Shown here piece by piece: positions 23,611-34,706 of a stretch of 64,000 nt of DNA. Position 1 is the stretch's first letter. Every line of letters starts with the position of its first letter. Source of the stretch: Certhia americana (lineage: Eukaryota > Chordata > Aves > Passeriformes > Certhiidae); the NCBI GenBank assembly GCA_018697195.1, contig CM031870.1:7194379-7258378 (forward strand). The letters are read 5' to 3'. The position numbers and the translations under genes were made by a program. The notes under the pieces were generated by a model. The model made no database searches. It had not been told where the DNA came from and saw only the letters and a list, made by a program, of their open reading frames with translations.

Positions 23611-26600
23611 CCTGTGCCCGGCGCGGGGGCTTCCCTCAGGCTCTGCAGCGTGCGGGTGGCGCAGGAGGGCATCAACAAGCCTGTCATAGACCGCATCCTC
23701 CGCGTGGACCATGCGGGGGAATACGGGGCGAACCGCATCTATGCGGGGCAAATGGCCGTGCTGGGCAGGTCGAGCGTGGGCCCCGTCATCCAGGTGAGCG
23801 CTCATAGGAGCGATCCCCGTGGTTCTGTTTAATTGGAGCCTGATTAACAGCGCTCGATCGGAGCCTTCATGGCAAGATTATTGTCCGGTTTTTTTCTAAG
23901 CGCTTCCAAACGTGCGGGTTTATAAAGACTGGTGGGAGTACTTGGTCAGGGGGCTACCAATGCTACAGCTACTGGAGTGTTGTCCCGTTTTGTGAATGAT
24001 TTTATGTTACTTATAACTATCCTCATCTGTCCTTTTTATGACGATCTGCCTTTCTGCACCATTTTTTCTCTGCAATGTTACAGTGTTGCGGTATTGTCTC
24101 AGCTGTCACACCGTGTGTGACCTGAGCTGGTTTGGGTTTTATTAGTTTTATTGGACATGTTTACGTCTTGTGGTTTTATGCTTCTCTGTGATCTGGCTCT
24201 TTTGCAGCAAATGTGGAATCAAGAAAAAGACCACCTGAAAAAGTTCAATGAGCTGATGGTTATATATAGAGTTCGACCTACTGTTTTATTGCCTTTCTGG
24301 AACATAGCAGGTTTTGTTTTAGGTGAGTTTGTATAATTACTATTATTGTTGTTTTGTGACATCTTCAGTTGTGTTAAATTATTTGTTTTGCATCAGATTT
24401 CATTGTATTCATGTGTCTGGCACCCCAATCACAGGGGCTGGAAGTGCTTTGCTTGGAAAGAAGGGTGCAATGGCTTGCACAGTGGCTGTGGAAGAGAGTA
24501 TATCAGAGCACTACAACAACCAGATCCGAACTCTAATAGAAGAAGATCCAGAAAAGTACAAAGAACTATTGCAGGTATTTTAACCATGACTTAATAGTAG
24601 TTTTAACAATTGAATTATCTGATGTGAAATTATTCATTTAAAAATAATATGCTTTTACATAGTAATAGAATTTACAGTGGATCTATTTGTTTTGTTGCTT
24701 GGAATGCTGAAGTCAACAGAAACTATTAAAACAAAAGGATGCTTTTTCCTTCAGCAGTCCTAAATTGATCAAGCACCAAAATTAAAACATTTGTTGGATT
24801 ATCTTCAGCATGCTTTCAGTAATGCAGTGTTTCCTTTTCAACGGGGAGAATTATGCTTTAAATTTGATGAACTTTAATTGAAAAGAAAGGGTCCAGAGGG
24901 GAAACAAAAGGAGGAAATATTGATTGCAGTAGCTGTGTTGCCCTCCTCTGAAGGCATTCAAGTTCCTTCACATGCTCCTTAATCTATAAGGCCCAGAGCT
25001 ACACACAGTGCTCAAGGTGAGCTCGAGATGACCCCCTCTCCTGCCCCTCTGCCCATGCTGTGTTTGATGCACCCCAGAGTGGGGTATGCCCTCCTGGCAC
25101 TGCTGCCAGCCAGCACCCTGCTCTAATGCACCTGATGTTCTAATCCTGGATGCTCTCAGAGAGTGTAAGGAGCTGATGTTTGTCAGCTCTATGAGAAAAT
25201 AATTTCCCAAGCATTTGAGGTATCAAACTGGGACACATTCCTGTAAGGTGGTTGTGGGAGATTGAGCTGTTTCCACAGGCAGCATGTGAAACTGGTTCAT
25301 TTCCAGCCTTGCTGGCCACCAGTGTGTTCAGTTTTGCATAGTATAATATGCAGCAAAATCTGATTATTCCAATGTACCCTATTGTTATAGAAATTGTATC
25401 AATTTTGGGGTTGTGCTGAGGTGCACCCGGGAAATACCATCCCTGAAGATAATGATATATCTCTATGAAATACATAGAGATGGCACAAAATAAAGAGAAA
25501 AATCCAGGCAGTGAATTTATTAACAGTGCCAATATGAGGAGAATTAGAGAGGGCACCCAAAGCAATGCAAACCTGTTGGGCAGGGATAGTGCCCAGGTGT
25601 CTGTAAGCACTGAGCTCTTTATTAAGCAGTCCTGGTCATCTGCAGGCATCTCAGGAGAAAAGCTTGGTTAGCTTACAGGGAAACACCCTTACTGATTAGA
25701 AAGGCAGGGACCTTTATTCATTTATTCAAATTGTCAGAATAATGTGGGGTGTGAAACCAGTCAGTGTTAAAAGTTACTATGACTAGAGGTTTTTTTGAAA
25801 AGTGAAAAAGATAGTGTTATATTAATTAAACAGCAGCTTGAACTTAAAGACTTCTTTGAGACAACTGGAAGAACTTCAGGTTAGTGGAATGCTGTAAATA
25901 ATTCCCTTCTTGATGAATTGAAGGTTTAGATCTTTGAGAAGATTTTGAGGGACCCTGGCTTGCCGTGGTGCACACAATGGACAGCAGCATCTAGTTTTAT
26001 GTAGTGGCTGCCTTGATTTCTCTGCAAAGTAGGCTCAGTAACTGCTCTTTTTAAAGGTAATAAAGCAATTCCGGGATGATGAGCAGGAGCACCATGACAT
26101 TGGGCTTGAGCATGATGCAGAAGCTGTGAGTAGAATGTTGACTAATTGATGCTGTCAATGAGGATGTAGATGTGCTGCTCTTACCTTCCTTACTTAGAGA
26201 TTGGGATGCAGTTCTTTGAGAAGCAGAAAATAAGGCTCTTGATACTTTCACAAAGATACATATAAGAATGTCCTGCATATTATAACTTTCATTCTTAAAT
26301 ATTAAATATTTTTGAAGATAAGACTAATAAGTGCTATCCATACAGTGCTGGGAACTGGAGGCATCTTCTTATTAGGAAGTATGAAATACTGAACTAAATT
26401 CTGTGCTCTCTTGGATACTGTGGGGAATGTGTGACTTCTATTTTCTTGGCTTACATATGTGGAGAAATGGAAATACTCTGAAAAGTTGATAAATTTTAAT
26501 TTAGTTTTCTCTAGGATAGATTAGACTGCAAATATAGCTGGGGTTTTCTTTGTATGTGTGTGATTTTACTTTAATTTTTTTTAATATGCTTACTATTCCT

Positions 26601-26742
26601 TATCACAATCTGGTTCAAGCAAAACACTTCAGTAGATGTATTTAATCTTTTATTCTTTTTACAGACACCAGCTTACTCTGTTTTGAAGACAGCCATACAA
26701 CTTGGATGCAAAACTGCAATATTTTTATCAGAAAGAATCTAG
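23389..26742 (+). CDS. COQ7: 5-demethoxyubiquinone hydroxylase COQ7 (6 coding exons)
   Basis: Mitochondrial di-iron monooxygenase that hydroxylates demethoxyubiquinone in the penultimate step of coenzyme Q synthesis, acting with COQ9 in the CoQ synthome at the inner membrane. Coding exons: 23389-23455, 23603-23793, 24208-24322, 24435-24574, 26057-26125 and 26665-26742. All join in phase to 219 residues (human 217). The N terminus is rich in Ala, Arg and Leu with no acidic residue before about residue 43, fitting a mitochondrial presequence. Iron ligands expected from the family are visible: E62 in DHAGEYGANRIYAGQ, E92 and H95 in EKDH, E144 in VAVEES, and E180 and H183 in EQEHHD. The ATG has G at -3 and +4. 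A poly(A) signal AATAAA lies at 26768-26773. The gene is intact. Confidence 0.96.
24938..25215 (-). mobile_element. CR1 LINE fragment in COQ7 intron 4
   Basis: Typical reverse-oriented CR1 text: GCCCAGAGCTACACACAGTGCTCAAGGTGAG, then a TTTGATGCACCCCAGAGTGGGGTATGCCCTCCTGGC section. This corresponds to the family's gagctgcacacagtgctcc…gatgcagcccaggat motif. Diverged and truncated. Confidence 0.7.
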
Positions 26743-29700
26743 TTATATTTTCCATAATAATTTTGGCAATAAACTGTGGTATAAAAGCATGTGGAAATTG
26801 TGGAAGACTCAGCTATTTTATTCAACCTTTAAATTTTTCTGCACTAAGCACTTAATTCAGTGATGCTTTGTCACACTGAGTCCCCATTTAAAAAGTATCT
26901 TTATTAAAGTCAGTTGAGCTAAATGTGAATAAAGGTGGCAGAATTAAGTCTGTGTGAACTAAACCTTCCTATTTAGAGACTGTTCACAAGGTGGCAGCAA
27001 AATATGCATACACACGGTATATGTATACAATATTTGTGTATGGATGCACACACATGAAAATGATAAATACATTGTTGCCTTCAGATTTATAGGTACTTGG
27101 AATAAGCTGGAGCAGCTCATTTTAAAATGGTTAATACTGACAAAGAAGAACATTTTTTCTGTTTTGGGTGAGTGAAGTAATAGCAAGTATTTATTTTCAG
27201 TCCATCTTGAATAAAAATTGGTATTATAAGACCAGTTTTACTTAAAGCCTTTTGTGTTTTGAGGTGGGCTTTTTTTCAGGCGCAGGTCTGAATTCTTGCA
27301 GTAGAGTTTTACTTACTATGGTTTTCTTTGTTGTGGTGGGGATTTTTTTTGTTGTTGGTGGTGTTTTCTTGGGTTTGTTTGGTTTGTGGTTTCTTTTACC
27401 TGAGCATGTAAGGAATTGATCCCTGCCATAAAGCAGGTGGAGAGAGCAACTTGGAGCACTGTGGAATTGCCTTCAATATTCTGTTAGAGCTTTCAAGCTT
27501 ATCGTACTTTGCTTCAGACAGCATTTAATTCAGGTACATCTGAGCTTGCCTTTTTTAGTAGCTCTGTTCGTGTTTTTAGGTACTAATTGGTGCATAATTT
27601 GACATTAAAGATTTCTTAAAGAGAATTATTTACCCTTTTTTTTGGTGAAGGAGCTTAGGCAGAAGGTTAAGTCTTAATATAGAAAAATTCCTGTGTGATT
27701 TTGTTATGACTGTCACTTTGTATGTTATGTAAAATTAATAGCTCTCAAACTGTTGCAAGTGTCACCTTGTTAGACCCAAACTACTAATGTTATTTACTTT
27801 GTTCAATCCAAGTAGTGTTTGGTTCTCTGTCTGTGACTGGTTTGCACACCCCCTGGAATAACTTGACTCGAAGATCTCAAAGCTAAATCACAGATTCTCA
27901 GGGACTGCATATTCAGAACATAACTCTAAGGGAGTATCATTTCACTTGCCTCAGCCCCAGACATTTGTGAGCATTGTGTGTGAAAACTCAAGTTTACTAA
28001 AGATCCATCCTATTACACTAATGTAATATCTTTCCTAATTTGACCAATTTTCTGAACAAAACTTACACCTAGCAGATTTCTTGCCTTAATTCTCTGAAGT
28101 ATTCAGCATGCATGTGGAAAATTCCCAGGTAATTTGGAGGAGAGAGGAATCAGCACAAAAGAATACCTAAAGTAGTTAAGAGGGGTAACAAGTGATGCTG
28201 GAAGCCTGCACAGTGCAGTTGTGTAAGTCATGGGCTTTAATAATTGAGTAAAAGAAGGAAAAAAAAATTGCTTGATGAATAGTCCATTGTAAAGTCTTGC
28301 ATACCAGGGGCAGTATGCAATGGCATCTTTTATAAGTCCATTATTGCAGGGGAGGGAGGGCGTGGTTTATTTTGACTCAAAGCTGCACACTGTACACCCA
28401 TACATACAATGGTCTTGTGACATAAAGACATTTTATGTCTTTATGTCTTGTGACATAAACTGGAAACTGAGCCAGACAGTTCTTGGTCTTTTAGCCATTA
28501 CATCAGGATTGAAAGCTGGACAAGGCATCTGTGGCACGGCATTCCTAGAGAGCTAGTATTCAGCTGATGCCTTATTTTCTCCAAGGCTGTGGTTGCAGAG
28601 ATTCTCTGAAGATGTCTATGGTGGTGTTCAGCAGGGGTGGAATTGGCTTGTGACAGAGAGACATGCTCATATGATTGTCCAAGATGTGGGTGGCCCCTGA
28701 GACCATCACACACTGTTCACTTGGGGCAAGAGCTTTTAAGAGACCAGTCTCACATTGAATGTGTTCCATTTGGCCAAGGGCTGGGAACATCAAATATCAA
28801 GAAATTGCCATGTGAGGCCTGTGTTTGGTCATATCTGCTGTAACTGAAAGTGCTCATAGAGAGTTCTTTGTCCTCAGCAGCTGAACACATCCTGCATATT
28901 TGAGAAGGGTGTCAGGCAGTAACACTGTCTCCAGCTGCAAGCATGAAATGTGAACTGAGATCAAATCTGCTTTATGCTCCTGAGCAGGATTTGTTCATTC
29001 TTCAATGGAACAGCAGATTTCTACCCGTCCATTAAAGTGTGGGTGGGCTGTTCTGCCAATTCCAAAGCTTGTGCATTTTCCTGCTCACTGGCAGTTTACT
29101 ATTTATTTTTTTTGTTGTTGTTTTACATAGGAAATGGAGTTGCTTTTCATTTTTCTCATGGAAAAGGGACTTCTTGTTTAAAAACCTGTTTCAGATTCTG
29201 AAAGACTAAAAAAAGTTGTAAAAGGTTACAAAAGAACAAGAGGTGCTTAGTGCTGTACAATTCTATTGTAAAGCTGCTGCAAAGCTATAGTTACTTTTTT
29301 ATGTTGAGGCAGAACTAAGCTGAGTTACCAGCCATCCCAGCAGGGGTTAATGGCAGGCAGAGGCCAAAGTTTATAGCTTATACTAGTCTGTTATCATAGT
29401 GAACCTCAATGTACTCTGAGCATGTTGATAGAGGAAGGGGAGCTTGGATCAGAGAAAGGCTGTGGAAGGCTGCATTTTCAGAACAGGGAGTAGGGAAGAT
29501 GACAGGGTCTTCACTGTGCCTTTGAGTTTCCTGGCTTCCTTGTAAATGATATAATACACACATAACTTGGGTTTTATAATATGCAGTGGGATGAAATCCT
29601 TCCCCTCACAGTAATGAGGTCTTTTGTAGCTCTTGTGATAAGCTGGGGCTTGGTCCCAATTTTCTCATGCAGAAGCAGTTGTATTTCTCAGTGAGGAGGA

Positions 29701-30079
29701 GCAGCAGATACCCATCTGTGTGTGTGCAGGGCCATAGGGCTGTTACCTGCTCTTTGAGCAGCATCTCACTTCTTACTGGTTTCTTCTGCAGTCACTGCTG
29801 GAGATGACCTGGCTCCTATTCTCCAAAGCTGCTCTGAGTCAGAGATAAAGGTGCTTGGAGAGGAGTGATGGGTTGTGCACTCCCTGTGCTGAGCACTGGG
29901 GCTGTTTCTGGAGCAGGATCTCTGCACTGTCTGTGGACACTGCAGAAGGCATGTGTGATGCCTTAGACGTGCAGCTCTGGCTGTGCCAGGACACATTTCA
30001 GCAGCAGCCAGGCAGAAATTAAATCCCCGTTGCTGGGATTAACGGGTATTGTGTATTCCTGACACAAGCTGAACAGACT

Positions 30080-30350
30080 TTTGTCAAGGGCATGTAGTGA
30101 TAGGGCAAGGGTTTATGACTTTATGTTGATAAGAGGGCAGGTTTCCATTAGATAGAAGAAAGAAATTCTTCTCTGTGAAGGTGGTGAGGCCCTGGCATAG
30201 GTTTCCACAGAAGCTGTGGCTTCCCCATCCCTGGGAATGTGCAAGGCCATGGTGGATGGGGCTAATGGAAGGTGTCCCTGCCCATAGCAGAGGGTGGTGG
30301 AATGAGGTGAACTTGAAGGTCCATTCCAACCCACTCTATGATTCTGTGAT
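30080..30350 (+). mobile_element. CR1 LINE 3' end
   Basis: Forward-oriented CR1 3' part: GTGAAGGTGGTGAGGCCCTGG, then GGTTTCCACAGAAGCTGTGGCTTCCCCATCCCTGG. It ends with AAGGTCCATTCCAACCCACTCTATGATTCTGTGAT, the ATTCTRTGA-type terminal repeat of CR1. This is the best preserved CR1 copy in the window. Confidence 0.85.
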
Positions 30351-31339
30351 TTATGATGCAAATTATGTAAAACGAGACTCATAGGACTGTTGGCAGAGAG
30401 CTAAATCATTGTCTGAGTTGGGCTTAATTTTTGTCTGGATTTAATCTGTGTGGCTCACTTGAGCACACAGAGCTTGTGATTGGCTGAGAATGTGCCATTC
30501 AGTTCCTGTAGTGGGCATGACATGGATTGCAGATCTCTTTTTGTTCTTAGTATTACAGGAGTTATTTAATCTATACACGTCTGTCTTGTAACTTTACTTT
30601 AGGGATGATGTAATTTCAAATGGCAGTCATTTTTTGTCACTATTTGTGGCACATCACTTGCATTGAGTTCTGCACATATTTTTTAGCTTGGGAGGCTTAA
30701 AGGGCTAAGGCAAAAATACTGGCCAATTTTAAGGAGGAATGTGTATTATAAGGGAGGAGATTTTTTAAAGATACTACCATTCTTCTATTCGTTACTTCAG
30801 TTTCGTTGTGTCTGACATGAAAAATCTGAATGGATTTAGAATGACAGCAGCTTTGCAGTTGTACTTCCAGAGTGGCAGAACATAGCTTGTGTTGGAGAAC
30901 ACTTGCTGAGACTCTTTTTTAGAATTGTCTGGCTAATCTAATGTTGAGTAAACATATTAACAGTTCAGGTTCAGTGGGTAGTGTATTTCTAAAAGCTTAA
31001 CTGTATTAGAATGAAAATTCCAGTTGTTGTTGTTGTTAGGTGCTTTCAATAAATGGAGCCTCCTGCTCACTTCAGGTGTTTTTGAGAAGTACCACCTTAT
31101 GCTACAGTTTTGCAGAGCAGGGGGTGGTACCTCTGTGTCCAGAAATGCAGCTTATGGTAGCAGTAGTGTTTTCTTGTATAAGGATGCAGATTAATATGCC
31201 TATACTGATGTCTTTTAAAATGGGGGTTTTTTTGTTCTCAAGGTCTTTGTCTCACAAACTCTGGCACTGCCTTTACTCGTGCTTGTTCTTAGCTGGAATT
31301 AAGTGATGTTCTGATGGACAGGAGTCATGCAGTGTTATT

Positions 31340-31790
31340 TGCAAAGGAGCTCTGGAGGTCATGGTCATCTTGTCCAACCTCCTGCTGGAAGCAGGACTGC
31401 AGCCAGCACTAAAGCAGGTCAGCCATGATTTTTTCCAGACAGATGATGAAAACCTCCAAGGATAGAAATTTCACAGCCTCTATGGGCAGCCTGGTCTGGT
31501 CCTGCACTACCATACCAGTGGCACTTTTTTTCTGATACCTATCCTGAACCTTCCAAGACTGTCAGTGCTGCTGCTTGTTGTGTCATATAGCATCATGGAG
31601 AAGAGTCTGCCTCCACTATCTTGGTGAATACCTGCTGAGTAGTTTCAGGCAACTAACAGATCATTCAGATTAGCTGTCCTTGCAATGCCTTGTTCTGAAC
31701 TGGCACAGAGGGAAAGAAGGGATACATCTAATGACCACCTTGACAGTCTCATTGTTTGCTGAAGACTTCAGGTTTCATATGTCTTCTTTC
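31340..31790 (-). mobile_element. Old CR1 LINE fragment
   Basis: Reverse-oriented CR1-like text: GTCCAACCTCCTGCTGGAAGCAGG, GCAGGTCAGCC, and CTCCAAGGATAGAAATTTCACAGCCTCTATGGGCAGCCTG. It corresponds to the family's ccagggatggagattccacaacctctctgggcaacctg. The copy is strongly diverged and the right end is uncertain. Confidence 0.7.
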
Positions 31791-34077
31791 CTTGCAGGTA
31801 TTTTCCACCCAACTGTTTAAATGTCGGTGATCTGTTTTTCAGTGATACTTGTGCCTAGGACAGATGGATTTATTGATTCTATGGTACAGGTGAAACAAGT
31901 GTATTGATTTTATGCTACATGTGTAGCCCAAGATATTAATGAAAGCAAGTTATACATATAGTGGGTATTTTTCATATTTAAAGTACCTTTTCTGGAGTGT
32001 AATAAGAAAGATTATTTCTGCACTAAAAGTGCTTTTTTCTCTGTGGCTTCTGGCCTGGCCTATCCAGGTCAGAGCAGAGGCAGCAGTAGGTGAGGGGGAT
32101 TTGAATTTTCTTGCAGTTCATTTTGAAGACAAGCTCTGCCAGCAGTGTTTTAGCAAGCTGTCAAGAATTTATCCCAAGCATATGGCTTGAGGGCACCTGT
32201 ATAGTCAGAGGCTGCTAACTGTATGTAAATGGATAGAACATTTAATGGAGTGAAAACCCTTTGCTTATAGGTGCAGACAGATGTGCAGTGTCAAGGCAGA
32301 TGATTCAGTCCTGTTGATCTTTGTTGCTATCTCTGCATTAAAGTGAGCTTCCTTTTTAAGCAGTAGCCTATGTCTAATATAGGGTTGTGTTTCTTCTTGC
32401 AGATGATAGATTGTTTCCTCCCTCCTGTGGGGCGCAGCCATGCTCCTACCAGGTCTGTGGCAGAAGTACACTTTGTGGCAGAAATACAGTTTGAGATGAG
32501 CTAAATCTTCCTTATGGTTGTATTATTGTCCTAACCATACTGTACTCCTGGCATGTAAAAATATGCTGACCTTGCTTCTTCTAAGTTGGATTTTATCCAG
32601 CAAAAGAACAGCAGCAGGATTTAAAATCACTGATGAGATTATTCTGCAATTGCAGCTTAATGGCTTGATTCCACCCCTGACCTGGAAAGGTAACTGCTAG
32701 TGACAGATGAGGAGCTGTCTTCCATATCTCATTTTGTCAGCGCTCATTGTTCTGACTTTGGCAGGAAAAATGCTGTTTACTTGAATACTTCAAACATGGT
32801 CAAAAGAACACCTTAGACGTGGTTGAAATGTGATTTTTTTTAATTAATAACTGTCCACTTTTCAATTCCTCCTACTTAAATATCGCAGCAGTACTTGCTA
32901 AACAGAAATAATTATGTCTCAATTTTAAGTGACACAAGTGCTATTGTTTACACAAAATGTGAGAATCTTGTAAGACGTGGGGCATATGCTTAGAGGGATA
33001 ATGCATGAGAATCAGTTCTGCCTCCTCAGGGAGCCAAGTCTTGCAGAGGAAGATGACAGATACATCTGTTTATATACTGACTCTAGAGCTGGCTGTGTTT
33101 GCTTATCATTTGTCATAAATGCAGAGACTTGCAGCACAGAGTACTAGTTCAGCATAAGCTGGAACATACGGTCCTCTCCAGCAGATGTGCCACGAATTCC
33201 AGTGCTCACTGGATGTTTCAGGCTAATGACTAGCAAGAGGATTTATCGTGGTAAGCTGGTATGGGTATTCTTGAAGTTTTCCTGTGGATTGCTGCTCCAT
33301 TTGGGATTTTTCCATGGATAGGGCAGAAAAAGTATGGCCTGGTTTTCACCATGTATTGCTGGCAGTTCATAGCTGCTGAAGCAGCTACCTGGACTCATCT
33401 GATACATTGCTTGGATATGATATTGCAAACTCCTACAATAAAAATACTTATACAAAGCGACTGCTTTGGAGCGACCTGATAGTTCATTCTTGCTTTCCAA
33501 CTCACTCATCATTCTCCACAGATTTTTTATTCAAACAGAAGTAACTCACCAGACCCAGTGGTGAAAACCCTGTGTGTTGTTTTCCGTGACTTTCCAACTA
33601 ACAAGAAAATTTATGGTTATATTTTTCCCTCTTTTTATCTTCCTACACTTACAAAAATACACGTGATACTGTTACAGCCTTTGCTTTTAGATGATGTGTC
33701 ATGACACACTCCATGTGTCATCTTGTACTGACCTGTAGTGAGTTAGGAATAATCAGCAAAACTCGTAATGCATTTGTCTTTCTGATTTACTAAAAAAACC
33801 TCGAAAAGCCTAACTCCAAACAGCCTTATTATCACAGGCAAGAGAAACTAATAGAACAAATTACACACATGACCATTGTGTGTTAAGAAAACTGCATGAA
33901 ACCAAGAGAAGAAGTTTGCAGAGGAGATTTCCTAGAGAATATTCATCCACATTGTAAAACCGATGATAAATTTTCCTGCATCTGGCAATTATTATGCCAC
34001 ACTCTGCTCTTACTCAATGTTCACCCTGTTCATCTTAGGCAACACTTACTCATTCCTGAGTTCTCTCACATACCAAG

Positions 34078-34701
34078 TGTTCTGGGGTGACGCTGTAAGG
34101 TTTGTATCCCCAATCGTCTGTTCTGTTTGGGCTGGAGATGTTCTTCAAGACTGGCTCAGGGAAGTTTTGTTTTGGTTTTGTTATCAATGTGCGGATAATA
34201 GTTGGAGAGACACAGACACAGGGTGCTGCTTTTGCTGCGACTTTTGCTGCTGCTTGCCACCTTGCTTGCTTGCTTGTTTGCTTGCTCTTTCTTCTGCTTA
34301 GCTCTTTAGTTAGTTTAGCTAGACAGTCCAAGATTCCTCCAGACTGCTTTCCTTTCCCTCTCTCCTTTCATGGAATCATTCAAGCCTGCTCTGGACTGGG
34401 ACCTGTGAAACACCAAGAGTCTGCACTCTGTGTCCTGCAGCAGTCTGCACAGTGCTGGAGAGATCAACAACAGAGCGACCACTCCCCAAAGAGAGACTTT
34501 CTGAATTTGTTATCTTGTGAGAACGGTGATTGTTCATCTTGTGTGTTGGGGGGTGCTCTGTCTGTTAAATAAACAGATTCTTTCCATTTCTCTCCGAGGA
34601 ATCCTTCCCAAACCAGTGGGCGTGGGGAGGGGCTGTGGGGGTTTGCTCTCTGAAGGGGCCCCTTGGGGAGTTTCTCCCCAAACTTGCCCTGAACCAGGAC
34701 A
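34078..34701 (+). mobile_element. Solo LTR of an endogenous retrovirus, 5-bp target duplication
   Basis: The element is 624 bp, with TG…CA ends and imperfect inverted termini (TGTTCTGG / CCAGGACA). It is flanked by a perfect direct repeat CCAAG (34073-34077 and 34702-34706). A poly(A) signal AATAAA at 34568-34573 about 130 bases before the end gives + orientation. A CTTG-rich microsatellite lies inside at 34253-34287. No internal retroviral sequence is present, so this is a solo LTR left by recombination. A 5-bp duplication fits ERVL-type (or some gamma-type) avian elements. The family name cannot be fixed without a repeat library. Confidence 0.88.
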
Positions 34702-34706
34702 CCAAG

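Larger units (their letters stand above)
26800..34070. other. Intergenic COQ7-ITPRIPL2, left part: no gene recognised
   Basis: AT-rich intergenic DNA. It contains a T/G-rich stretch at 27320-27400, a perfect 13-bp-stem palindrome at 28419-28447, two CR1 fragments and a 14-bp palindrome at 33695-33708. The short open frames resemble no family I know. Confidence 0.6.

Noticed and set aside
25300..25680. A possible further LTR or ERV piece in COQ7 intron 4
   Set aside because: AATAAA-like words and a hairpin are present, but no TG…CA ends with matching target duplications could be found.
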